NCBI GenBank assembly: GCA_026008535.1 | Contig: BRKX01000012.1 | Location: 23,837,848 to 23,901,847 of the forward strand | Reading direction: 5' to 3' | From: Perilla frutescens | Taxonomy: Eukaryota; Streptophyta; Magnoliopsida; Lamiales; Lamiaceae | Length of the DNA stretch: 64,000 nt | Shown: one piece after another, positions 1 to 9,882 of the stretch | How the letters are laid out: each line of letters starts with the position of its first letter | Position numbering within the stretch: the first letter of the stretch is position 1 | Position numbers and translations under genes: made by a program | Notes under the pieces: model-generated | What the model saw: only the letters and a program-made list of their open reading frames with translations | Told to the model about the DNA's origin: nothing | The model's database searches: none

Positions 1-471
1 CCGTCGTTATATTTTTATTAATTATTAACGACGGAAATATTCCGTCGTTAATATATTTTAATAATTTTATTTATTTATTTTTAATTATTAACGACGGAAC
101 ATGTCCGTCGTTATTATTTTTCTAATAATTTTATTTATTTATTTTTAATTATTAACGACGGAACATTTCCGTCGTTATATTTTAATTTAGTTTTAATTTT
201 ATTTATTAACGACGGAACATGTACGTCGTTAATTCTGTCGTAAATCTTAACGACTGTAGACGACACAAGACTTAACGACGGATTATGTCCGTCGTTATGG
301 CCGTCGTTAAAGCTAACGACTGACATTTTCCGTCGTAAATTTGGTTTGCCGACTAAAGATATAACGACGGCCGTGTTCCGTCGTTAATCCGTCGGTAGGT
401 ACAAATAACGACGAAAAATAACGGATTAACGACGGAAAATTCCGTCGCTAATCGGCGTTTTTTTTGTAGTG
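1..471. mobile_element. CACTA (En/Spm-like) element, one terminus
   Basis: The segment ends at 471 with TTTTTTTTGTAGTG, which read inward is the CACTACAAAAAAAA terminus typical of plant CACTA transposons. Inside it are about eight short inverted units of the form TAACGACGG-(6-8 nt)-CCGTCGTTA, spaced 20-80 bp apart. Subterminal palindromic repeats like these bind the TNPA-type protein in characterised CACTA elements. The rest of the element lies left of the window, so autonomy cannot be judged. The predicted 3-bp target duplication (472-474) cannot be checked without the other end. No transposase coding is visible. Confidence 0.85.
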
Positions 472-2375
472 GTTTGTCGTCTTCTGGTGACTCTCACTAA
501 AGAGTCACCGATGGGGGAAGTCTAAGGGGCACAAGATGCGTTTTAGCACAGGGTCTCTCAAAGCCCATGTATATCTTTTTAATATTATATTTCAATTTTT
601 ATTAATAAATTAAAACATAATTTTTTTTAGTACTAGAAATTCAATTTTTATAATTAGTACAAAAATCTTAAAATATTTAGGATGACCCTGTTTAAATTGT
701 AAATTCGTTTAATGACGGTGAATTTTATGTTAATTAATCCTAAAAAAAATACAAGGCCACACGAAATACTTACAAAGCAATTCAATAAATAAATACCGTA
801 CATAAGATAGATTAGGAAAATTCTAGCATACCCTTACTAAATAGTGCACGTATATAGCAGAGTGTAACCTTTAAAAAAAATATATAATTTTGGTGGTGGA
901 CCAATCCAAATGAGAAATTGGGTGGGAGATGGAAGCCTCCTCCATTGTCTACTAGTGTAGGAGAAACTCGAAGCAAATAATGAGGTAGTAATAATTATTA
1001 ATTAAATTATGTATAGAGTTATAGTAGCTAGAGCTAGGCAAATACAATATAAATGTCAGAATTTTGAAGTGAAATTAATTTGCATATGCCATATGAGGGA
1101 GGCAACATCAGTTGACATGGCGCAGCCGCTTCACGACAAAACTTGCTTTCATCTTTTTATTTTTTCAATATAATTTTGCCCCAACTAACATTTCCTGTTT
1201 CTTGGTCTCTCCCTACAACATGTATCCATCATTCTATAATATATAACACCATGCTACATACATACATACATATATATATATATATATTCAAATTAATTAA
1301 TACCATATTTAATAATGCTATTGTATTTTTTTCCCCATTAATTCATAATAACATGTTTCATATTAAATATCGTAATATTTCTCACTATCTCACTAATGTA
1401 TTTATATTGACTGACAAAGTATATAGTTCAACATTTTATTTTATTTTATTTTTGTGTTTAAAATATTGGTACATACATTCATCGTAAATTCCTAAAATAA
1501 TAATTTTCGATTGTATATTTTTCCTTTTTCTATTAATTATGAGGAATTATTGGCTACTTGTTTTTGGTATCCATTTACAAGAACTGAGAAAGAGAGTGAC
1601 CTATGAAAGTGAGATGGGTTGTTTTGCTTTATATTGCAACTTGGCAATAAATGTTGTGTCATCTTGTAACCTCCAAAATAGACCAAATATCATTAAATTC
1701 GTACGTGACATTTATTATTGAATTTCTCCAAGTCATGTTCTTATGGAAAACTTAATTTCTATGGATAATTAAATATGATTGCTCGAATGAATAGGTATAT
1801 ATCGAATTCGTTACCCAACCTATATAAATCTTAATTAGATTTGAAATTCAAGTAGTTCAGACTCCAAATCGATTAATTGCACATATAAATGTTGGAAATT
1901 GTTTATATCGTATTGATTTATTAATTCCTCAGTTTTTAATTGTGTATATATATAAAATAGTTGGGGATTTTTAAAACCCACAAGTTATAAGAGCAAGTTG
2001 TTGGATAGTATTGACTCCTTTTTCTAAGGAGGACTTTCAACTAAACCCCACAAGTGTGTAGGACTATGACTTCATATGCTGTGAATTCCATGCCCTGAAT
2101 CTGGACTCTTTTCTTTTTTTTTTAAATTATTTTGATTTTGATGTAACTTTTTATCATTTAATTTGGATAATGTGTGCGCTTTCAAGAATAGAAACGTTCG
2201 TAGCAGCATTGGTCTCGTGCTAATTGTCATATGCATGGCATTTTTTTATTGAAAAATATTCTTATTGCTTCTGGAATCTTTCAATTCTCCTTTTGCACAT
2301 GTCATTCAGGGGCAATTTGGTCTCTCCCCAAGCCTTGACCAGATGTTTGACTTTTCAAATTTTAATGTATATATG

Positions 2376-2378
<3 letters not shown>

Positions 2379-2410
<32 letters not shown>
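2379..2410. repeat. (TA)n microsatellite
   Basis: An uninterrupted run of about 16 AT dinucleotides. Unlike those at 26-42 kb, it carries no transposon insertion. Confidence 0.95.
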
Positions 2411-2414
<4 letters not shown>

Positions 2415-3913
2415 TTGCCCCCACCATGTTTAAGATATTGTTATGTAATTAGTATGTCGATCTGACGTATGTATTGTAGACACATATATATCTGATGGTT
2501 TTTATAATCGTATTCAGCGTACATCCATACAATTATATGTGAAATGTCTAATGAATTTTAACTCGTTAGACAATCTAACATAAGTTTTTGTATTTAAAAT
2601 TTACTCTAAGAATGAGAAGTACATTAGAGTTTTGTAAACTACTTTTGGAAAAAACATTACTTTTTAAATATGGTAGCTATATTACTAAAATGGAGATAAA
2701 TCCACATGTACAATCACCTCAAGCCAAGAAGGAGATTTTCCCACGACTGAAACTAACAAAAACTATAAAATAAATTTAATAAAAGCAAGCTAGTTACATA
2801 TCATTTTTTCAAATGTTGGAATATTTTTAAAAGTTTACTTAAACGTTGAGACACCATCTACCCTTTACCCTTACTAGTATTTTAAAACTCCAATAGTTTA
2901 AATTAGTTGATCAGAATTCAGAAAACACTACTTTATGAATTTATTTCGAAAATTAAATTTAACACCTAAATTTGTAGCATATTATCATATTTGATCAGAT
3001 GCATTTTGTTCGTAGATTAATATACAAATTAAATAAATATATTTATATATATTATATCGTGAAAATTAGGTTAATTTTACAATCATGTCTCGTGTGACTT
3101 GACTTGTTTGAATATAACATAAAGTAAACTTAATCACAGGAGTGGTGATACACATCCACCTACCTCCTAGATTAACATCATTAATTTAGATTGAATTTTC
3201 AAAGAAAGAATTCAAAGATGAACCGTTCACGTTTGTGAAATGACAATCGAGCCCTTATGCTGCATCTCAAAACCGGTAGTCAAGAGGGACACAATTTATT
3301 TGATAATTATTCAAGTGGGCTGACATGTCTAACATAAATTATATAACAAATTAATGGCTCCAATAAAATAATATAAAAATCCCACTTGATCTTTCTGCTT
3401 GATTAACTTTTAAATTATAGTTAAATCAAACTTAGTAGTTAGTAGACTAGTAAGCTAAATTCGGGTAGAATTATAGTTGAAATAACAATTGATACTTTAT
3501 ATTTTATTTGTGGCTATAGAGGAAAGGAATAACTCGTGTTACATAAAAAAAATGCATACACATAAATGAAATTATTCAAAACAACCAATGTAATTATCTT
3601 AACTAATAAACAAATATATGAACATGGGAAAGAGATCAAATGTAAATACTACCGTACCGTACCCTTATATATAAATTATGAATTAATCTAGATTATTTAA
3701 ATTAATTAGATGGATGAACAAGATGTTTTATTTTCTCTAAGAGATATGCATGTTGATTTTATCATATGTATATTGAATTTTATCATTATATTTTTTAACA
3801 TAAATTACAAAATTATCACCATCATTTTTCAATTTTTGAAATTAAATAGCACCATGAGTATTGATTTAAGCATATGTACGTTGAATTTAAGTATCTATAT
3901 GTTGAATTTTTAC

Positions 3914-4061
3914 ATTGCAATTTTGAAATTAAAATAACTTATGATGAACTTGCAATCTCTTTTTCAATCTATTAATTAGATTATCTCATTGCAATTTTGA
4001 AATTAAAATAACTTATGATGAACTTGCAATCTCTTTTTCAATCTATTAATTAGATTATCTC
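3914..4061. repeat. Two-copy 74-bp tandem duplication
   Basis: The 74-bp unit beginning ATTGCAATTTTGAAATTAAA is present twice back to back (3,914-3,987 and 3,988-4,061), with no difference seen by eye. This implies a recent duplication. It has no coding content. Confidence 0.95.
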
Positions 4062-4624
4062 ATTGGATGGTTGAGATTTATAGCTAATTTACACACTGAG
4101 GTATGTACGATTATCTTCCCCTATATGGAGAAAATATTCAAAAAAACCAATGACATGAATAAAACATCCAAAATGAGACGCCGTGTAAGCTTCAAGTATT
4201 TTTTTTCATTTTTAAAAAGATGAAAACGACGTTGTTTCGATCCCTATATTATAAACATAACATGTTTGAAAATATTTTAAAATTTGATGCTACTTTAATC
4301 CCACTAATTCCTTACAATCTCAAGCATAAGTTTCAAAATTTCATAAGAGTTGGAGATGATGAAGTTAAATCCATACACTGTGTATACTATGTTGAGAAGG
4401 TTTCTCATATACTAGGTATATGAGTCTGGTCAGTTTGGAATGTCTCTCATACACTAGGTGTATGGATCTATGACATCTGACTGACCCTCGTCCAATAAAA
4501 TAAAAAGTAAAAAAATACTCCCAGAATTCAACGCGTAGGTTACACCGTTACACGCGCTGGACTATTTTTTTTATGTAACTTTTTTCATTTTTTGCAATAT
4601 TTTATTTTTTCTCTCTCCAAAAGT

Positions 4625-4870
4625 TATATACTCTAAAATAGAATCAGTAAATTCTAAAATTAAAGTGAATTAATTTTAATTATATATATATATACACCCT
4701 AAGATGGAATTAGTGAACCTTAAAATTAAAGTGAATTGATTTATTTTTTTAAAATAAATATATACTCCAAAATAAAATTAATGAACCCTAAAATTAAAGT
4801 GAATTTTTTTTTCAAATAAATATATATCCTAAAATAGAATTAGTGAACCTTAAAATTTAAGTGAATTAAT
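4625..4870. repeat. Degenerate minisatellite, about four units of 60-80 bp
   Basis: Four diverged units each carry a CTAAAATAGAATTAGTGAA-like block followed by a CTTAAAATTAAAGTGAATT-like block and a TATA-rich spacer. A further half unit with the same words occurs near 4,970-5,000. Units differ in length because the AT spacer varies. No function is apparent. Confidence 0.75.
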
Positions 4871-5549
4871 TAAATTTTTGGAAATTTGGCGACTTGCGCA
4901 TTGCACTCACCCGATGCTAACTAGTGGGCTCTTGCATTGCACTTGACAATGACAAGTGGACTCTTGCATTAGTGAACCCTAAAATTAAAATGAGTTAATT
5001 TAAACCTTAATTATTAATAATAAACTCCTAATTGGGAATAAGAAATCCTAATTTACATGTTTTAAACCATAATTCAGATGTAATCAACTTATATAATTAA
5101 ACTAGCCTGGTGATAATTTTAAAACTATGATCGGTTCTTTTTAGTGTAATGAGCGATACTATTTTTTAGCACAATTTTTTTCAAATTCTGAATAAGACGA
5201 TGCTGATCGACCCGGTCTAAACCACATATGTCCCACCCGTTTGATAGTTGCATGGACCTAGTATTGGTCCTGGAAGACTAATGAGAGAATTGATCTAATG
5301 TATTCTATTTATCGAATTCGTTAACATTTATGTAACACATTTGTGCAACTTTTTATTTCACGTTCTTTCTTGAAAACATTATTAATCTACATATGGCATG
5401 GTATTAAAACAAAAAAAATGGGCTTCATATCAGATAAACGATTCAAACCACTAACAAATAGAAAAGACCAAAAAAATAATAATTAAAAATAATAAAAAAA
5501 AAATGAGACGCCAGCAAATAGATCCTGAATTGAGGTGGTGGGACCCCCC

Positions 5550-5585
5550 GCCGCCGTGCGTCATCGACCTTGTTTGACTCACGTG
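5550..5585 (+). promoter_or_regulatory. GCC-like core, W-box and G-box cluster upstream of ERF gene
   Basis: Within 36 bp lie a CCGCCGCCG core (GCC-box-like), TTGACT (W-box, 5,574-5,579) and CACGTG (G-box, 5,580-5,585), about 370-400 bp before the ERF start codon. These are the binding words of ERF, WRKY and bHLH/bZIP factors respectively. Their density fits a defence- or jasmonate/ethylene-responsive promoter. Function is inferred from the motifs only. Confidence 0.6.
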
Positions 5586-5650
5586 ACCCAATTAAATTTC
5601 ACCACCATATAAATTTTATTAATGCTAGTATTATTATTATACATACATAC

Positions 5651-5651
5651 A

Positions 5652-5724
<73 letters not shown>
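5651..5724. repeat. (ATT)n microsatellite in ERF promoter
   Basis: About 25 uninterrupted ATT/TTA triplets lie between the G-box cluster and the TATA box. The tract is likely to vary in length between individuals and so to change the spacing between the distal cluster and the core promoter. Confidence 0.95.
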
Positions 5725-5725
<1 letters not shown>

Positions 5726-5874
5726 CCAATATAGGGCAGCGAACTCCAAAAACATCCCCCCTATTTCCCTCTAAATTTTATTTGTCACCTTTCCCTATCT
5801 CCAATTTCACTGCCCCTACTAACATTAAATAATTTTACCTATATTTTATCTCAAATATTCCACTTTTCGCAGGG

Positions 5875-5882
5875 TATATATA
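5875..5882 (+). promoter_or_regulatory. TATA box of the ERF gene
   Basis: TATATATA followed by GCCCC lies 72-79 bp upstream of the ATG. This allows a start site near 5,905-5,915 and a leader of about 40-50 nt. Confidence 0.7.
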
Positions 5883-5953
5883 GCCCCTAAAGTTCAAAAA
5901 ACATCGTCAAACTTGTGTCGAGAAAAAATAAAAAATCGTAACAAACACAAACG

Positions 5954-6646
5954 ATGGACTCTTCTTTCTTCCAATACCAATTTCAATTCCAATCCGAATC
6001 ACCCCATTCATGGGAATTCGATGCCGGTGTCTCCGAACTCCCTTTTAACGTTAACGATTCCGAAGAAATGCTTCTCTTTGGAGTTCTAGCACAAGGGGCG
6101 GGTAAGGAGTCCTCGGATACGAACTCCTACTATCCCAACTCCGTCAAGGAAGAGGAGGTCAGCTCCTCCGCTGGCGTCGGCGGCGGAGAGAAGAGAGAGA
6201 AAGCCTACAGGGGGGTGAGGCGGCGGCCGTGGGGTAAGTTCGCGGCAGAGATAAGGGACTCGACTAGGAATGGAGTGAGGGTGTGGCTGGGAACGTTCGA
6301 CAGCGCGGAGGCGGCCGCCATGGCGTATGATCAGGCGGCGTTCGCGATGCGGGGATGCGCGGCGGTGCTGAATTTTCCGGTGGAGAGAGTGAGGGAGTCG
6401 CTGCTGGAGATGAAGTGCGGCTTGGAGGAGGGGTGCTCGCCGGTGATCGCGCTCAAGAAAAGGCATTCGATGAGGAAGAAACGATGTGGGAATCGGAAAA
6501 GCAAGCATTTAGAGAGAGAAAGTGGGTGTAATTATGAGAGTAAAGTGGAAAATGTGGTGGTTTTGGAAGATTTGGGAGTTGAATATTTGGAAGCTCTTTT
6601 GAGTTGTTCATCATCTTCGTCACCATCCTCCTCACAAAGTTGGTGA
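5954..6646 (+). CDS. AP2/ERF transcription factor, ERF1-like (group IX)
   Basis: An intronless 230-aa ORF encoding a nuclear transcription factor that, in this family, binds GCC boxes in defence and ethylene/jasmonate-responsive promoters. A single AP2 domain spans residues 84-142, with YRGVRRRPWG, the FAAEIRD block and the WLGTF strand. Ala14 and Asp19 of the domain mark the ERF rather than DREB subfamily. A basic patch (168-186) is a likely nuclear localisation signal. The C-terminus carries an acidic hydrophobic EDLGVEYLEALL stretch (205-216), like the activating EDLL-type motif of ERF1/ORA59 relatives, followed by a serine-rich tail. The AP2 half is much more GC-rich than its surroundings, which is usual for these genes. 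A TATA box and a W-box/G-box/GCC cluster lie upstream. The subgroup assignment (ERF1B/ERF15-like) is by motif recall, not a tree. Confidence 0.95.
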   Translation: MDSSFFQYQFQFQSESPHSWEFDAGVSELPFNVNDSEEMLLFGVLAQGAGKESSDTNSYYPNSVKEEEVSSSAGVGGGEKREKAYRGVRRRPWGKFAAEIRDSTRNGVRVWLGTFDSAEAAAMAYDQAAFAMRGCAAVLNFPVERVRESLLEMKCGLEEGCSPVIALKKRHSMRKKRCGNRKSKHLERESGCNYESKVENVVVLEDLGVEYLEALLSCSSSSSPSSSQSW

Positions 6647-7329
6647 TTTTTTTTTTTAATTTTTTTTTTGGGGCCTCAAATTATGTTTCTCGATCACTTC
6701 TATTGGTTTTTCTCTCCCTCGTGAAATCCCTCTTAAGGAGAAGGGAATTGTTGGGGAAAAGTTTTTGTGGACATTAAATGTCACACGGGATCTTTTGTTT
6801 TGGATTTTATTATTTGTTTCACTAATGCATATCATCTGTACAGTGATAATAATGTCATACGGTATACATGACGTGCGATGTAAAAAAGACCGATGACACT
6901 GTAGAGTTAGGAAAATGTGGATTGGATGTAATTCATCATAACTAGCTAGCTAGTTGTTTGAAGCAACACATTTTCAAATGTTTTGATCAATTCATTTGAG
7001 TGATGGTTGGATATTTTGATCATTATCTTATTTTTTTGTTAAATAGTTTGAGAAGGGAAATGACACTCAATCCAATTGAAGGTGGGGTTTAAATTTTTTG
7101 GCTCATCTTAAGATTATCCTAAATTTTATATGTCCTTAAAAAGTTGAAAAGGATGGGATACCAAAAAGTCAGCACCATTTGGTAGCTAGCTAGTAGCGTG
7201 GATATCATGTTTATCCTAAAATATTTACCAAAAAAAAAAATATTACCAAATTTTAGAGGCTCTATTAGAGGGAATTAATCATATGAATCATTAATTTTTC
7301 CTTATAAACCCAATTCAATTTTTTTGCAA
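6647..7329. other. ERF 3' flank and intergenic sequence
   Basis: T-rich sequence right after the stop and several AATAAA-like words serve as a likely 3' UTR and polyadenylation zone. Beyond it I see only AT-rich sequence and no gene. Confidence 0.6.
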
Positions 7330-7338
7330 TTTTAAAAT

Positions 7339-8487
7339 GGGAGATTCTATTTGCACCACAATAATTACTCTTTGCACCATAAAATAAATTAATTAAAAAA
7401 TAATCAATTATGAAATTACTTAATTACCCTTATTAAATAAAAATATAAAAATTCAAAATTAAATAAAACAAAAGAAAAAGAAAAAGAAAAAAAAGTCTTT
7501 CTCCTCCCAACTGCCGTCGCTGCCATCGACGGAGCGTAGTACTTGCAGTTTCTCCAAAGATAGCTAATCCCATGATCCCCTGCAGAAATCCCACATAAAA
7601 CAAAATTATTACACCATAAACTGAATATAAAAGATCTAAAAATTGAGTTGGGACATGCTGAACCAGATTTGCTCAAACGCTTTGATGATGAGATGATGAT
7701 AGTGATTGGAATTGAGTGAGAGATAACAAGCAAGCAGCTCTTCCAAATCCTTGGACCCCTTGATATTATTCTCCACGATCATTTCCATCATCGATTCTCT
7801 GAAATCTTTTTCTGGATCAAAAGAAGCTTTAACAATGGCGAAACTCTCAGAGTAGAACACCCCTTTTTTCTTCTCCTCCGTCACAGTTTTCCTGCGCCGC
7901 CGGCCCTCCGATTTCTTGCCGCGGATTTTCACTCCGCCGGAGAAAGACTTGCGGCAACCCGGGCTCGTCGAGCTTCTCTTGTTCCTTCTGGGCTTTTCTT
8001 TTTCTATCGAAAATTTGATTGAAGTGTTGTTTGAGACGACAGAGTCTTCGAGAGAAACTACGGGCTTAGTCTGGATTGGAGGGAGGTCTGGCTCTGATAT
8101 CATGTCCAATTCTGTCAGCATGTAGGATGTCTCATCGACGTCAATGAGAGAGTGCAGAGAGAGAAAATAGAAACCGGGCGGCTCAAGAACCGGAGGTGGC
8201 GGAGGTTGGGGCAGGAAGAGGCGACGGCGAGGAGGATAGGATGATCACCGCCGGCAGCGGTGGCGGAGAGGGAAAAGAGAAACGGGTGCTGCCTCAGAAA
8301 AGTGGAGAAACAAGGTGAAGTGGAGGTGCATTATTTTGCTTATTTTAAGTTTTTTTTTTTAACTAAAATACATATTTTAGATGGAAGGGCATTATTGTAA
8401 ATGTTAGTGGTGCAAAGAGTAAAAACAGGGGTGCAATGAGTAGTTGTGGTGCAAAGAGCAAATTTGGTGGTGCAAATAGAAACTCCC
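7339..8487. mobile_element. MULE-like TIR element carrying an OVATE gene (Pack-type)
   Basis: The ends are inverted: GGGAGATTCTATTTGCACCA at the left and, read inward from the right, GGGAGTTTCTATTTGCACCA. They are flanked by TTTTAAAAT (7,330-7,338) and TTTTAAAAG (8,488-8,496), a target duplication of 8-9 bp that fits Mutator-like elements. The word TTTGCACCAC recurs twice near the left end and four times near the right end. The interior, apart from a leader and AT-rich spacers, is the OVATE-domain ORF on the minus strand. No transposase is present, so the element is nonautonomous. Superfamily is inferred from TSD size and terminal Gs. Confidence 0.8.
7636..8121 (-). CDS. OVATE family protein (captured copy inside a transposon)
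   Basis: A 161-aa open frame whose C-terminal half (residues 92-155) is a well-preserved OVATE domain. It contains SFAIVKASFDPEKDFRESM and DLEELLACYLSLNS, and ends near FEQIW. OVATE proteins are plant repressors that bind TALE homeodomain proteins and the TRM/microtubule network and control organ shape. Before the domain lie an LPPIQTKP block seen in related proteins and a lysine/arginine-rich stretch (42-86). Upstream the same frame stays open to an in-frame TGA at 8,245-8,247. A further in-frame ATG at 8,331 precedes that TGA, so the copy is either 5'-truncated with a start at 8,121 or broken by one nonsense codon. The usual N-terminal OFP block is not seen. Because it sits between the inverted repeats of a MULE-like element, expression is uncertain. 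Confidence 0.75.
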   Translation of the reverse strand: MLTELDMISEPDLPPIQTKPVVSLEDSVVSNNTSIKFSIEKEKPRRNKRSSTSPGCRKSFSGGVKIRGKKSEGRRRRKTVTEEKKKGVFYSESFAIVKASFDPEKDFRESMMEMIVENNIKGSKDLEELLACYLSLNSNHYHHLIIKAFEQIWFSMSQLNF

Positions 8488-8502
8488 TTTTAAAAGGAAT
8501 GA

Positions 8503-8550
<48 letters not shown>

Positions 8551-9882
8551 TTCTCCTGAATAAATTTACCAAATTACAACCACGTTTATCATATCAGAAT
8601 TTTAAGATTAAAAAAAACCATGATAAATAAGTTAGGTCTGCTGGATGAGAATTGAATTCGACATACGACAATTTTAACAACAAACAATTCTCGATATATT
8701 GTTTCAACAAAAAAAAAAAAACAAAAACTCTATATAAATATTTAAAGGAAGAGCGAGTCTTATGTTATGTGAGACCGTCTCACGGATCAAAATTCATAAG
8801 ATGAGTTAAAATATGAATCCAAACACAATTAAACACTATTGAAATTACAAATGTGTCACTCAGTATGATTTTGAATCGGGATTTTTATAAGCATGCAAAA
8901 AAACCCTTTCCATATTTGATTAAATTAAAAAAAAAACCCTTAGAATTGAAGAAGATAATTACTTAGAAAATAAAGATAAGATGAGAGAGAGAATATAGGA
9001 AGGTATAATTCTAAATTCTAATACGATTTTGTCACTCTCTGGAAGGCCATTGAGTTCAATGAATCTGTCGCAATATACACATAATTTAATTTGAGAATTG
9101 CAGATTCCCAATTCATATGTTTTGAATTGAAAGCTAAATTTTCATATTTGTGATAAGGGTATCATCATTTCATATAAAATAAAGTCAATTAATTGGCTAC
9201 AGACTTTATTCCTCATTGGTCACGTGAAAAATATTGAAATTGGAAACATTCATGAGGAATGAATCAATACTGTTCCTCAACATCTTTCCAGTTCACATCG
9301 GAAATGGACATTAAATAAATAAATATATAAATAAATAAAATTTGACTTGTGCATCAAATTATGATTGCCACCAACTAATTCATGCAGGACACATAGTACA
9401 TTTTTCAAATTATTATGTTTCATTTATTTGATGCCAAATATTAATTAACTCATAAGTCACTTGGCTTCAATGTTTTTGCCAACAATAGAAGTTCCATGAC
9501 GTACACTGATCAAATAAAATACGAGACTATAAATTTAGACCTAATCGATGATATATCGACGAGATAAAATTTCTTCACTTATTTACAATAAATCTTAAAT
9601 TATTTTTATATGTAATCAAGTTGAGTCTATATATAATATCTCAGTCCCGAAAGGATCAAGACGACACCATGTAAATACATGCTTACGTGATCAAATATAT
9701 ATCAATAAATAGGAAAATCACATTTTCCAATACGGATAAGAGCATCTTCAACAATACTTTCCCAAAAATTATTCTGTTGCCATGTCAGTGTCAACTCAAA
9801 AGTTAAAATCAACTGGGCACTACAATCGAAGGTTCGAAGGTGAAATCTTATATGTTGTTGTAGTAAGGTTTAAGAACAAAAT
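8488..9882. other. Intergenic; (TAA)n tract and MITE-like end
   Basis: Holds a (TAA)n microsatellite at about 8,507-8,550 and, at 8,764-8,800, the word GTGAGACCGTCTCACGGATC. That resembles the end of the element family seen at 42,997, but no partner end was found. At about 9,740-9,760 GAGCATCTTCAACAATAC resembles a common plant MITE terminus, also unpaired. There is no gene. The last part is the RGTA 3' flank. Confidence 0.55.

Larger units (their letters stand above)
474..5540. other. AT-rich intergenic region
   Basis: No credible gene was found here. The short open frames are AT-rich, have no recognisable domain and lack supporting splice structure. The region holds (TA)n tracts, a 74-bp tandem duplication and a degenerate tandem array, listed separately. 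The last 400 bp before 5,950 are the ERF promoter. Confidence 0.7.

Noticed and set aside
1143..4423. Several 60-114 codon frames in the first 5 kb
   Set aside because: The translated composition is dominated by Ile, Tyr, Phe and Asn, as expected from AT-rich noncoding DNA; no splice signals or domains support them.
6086..6635. Open frames of 140 and 60 codons on the minus strand over the ERF gene
   Set aside because: They are antisense shadows of the GC-rich AP2 coding region with no recognisable domain; the plus-strand ERF is certain.
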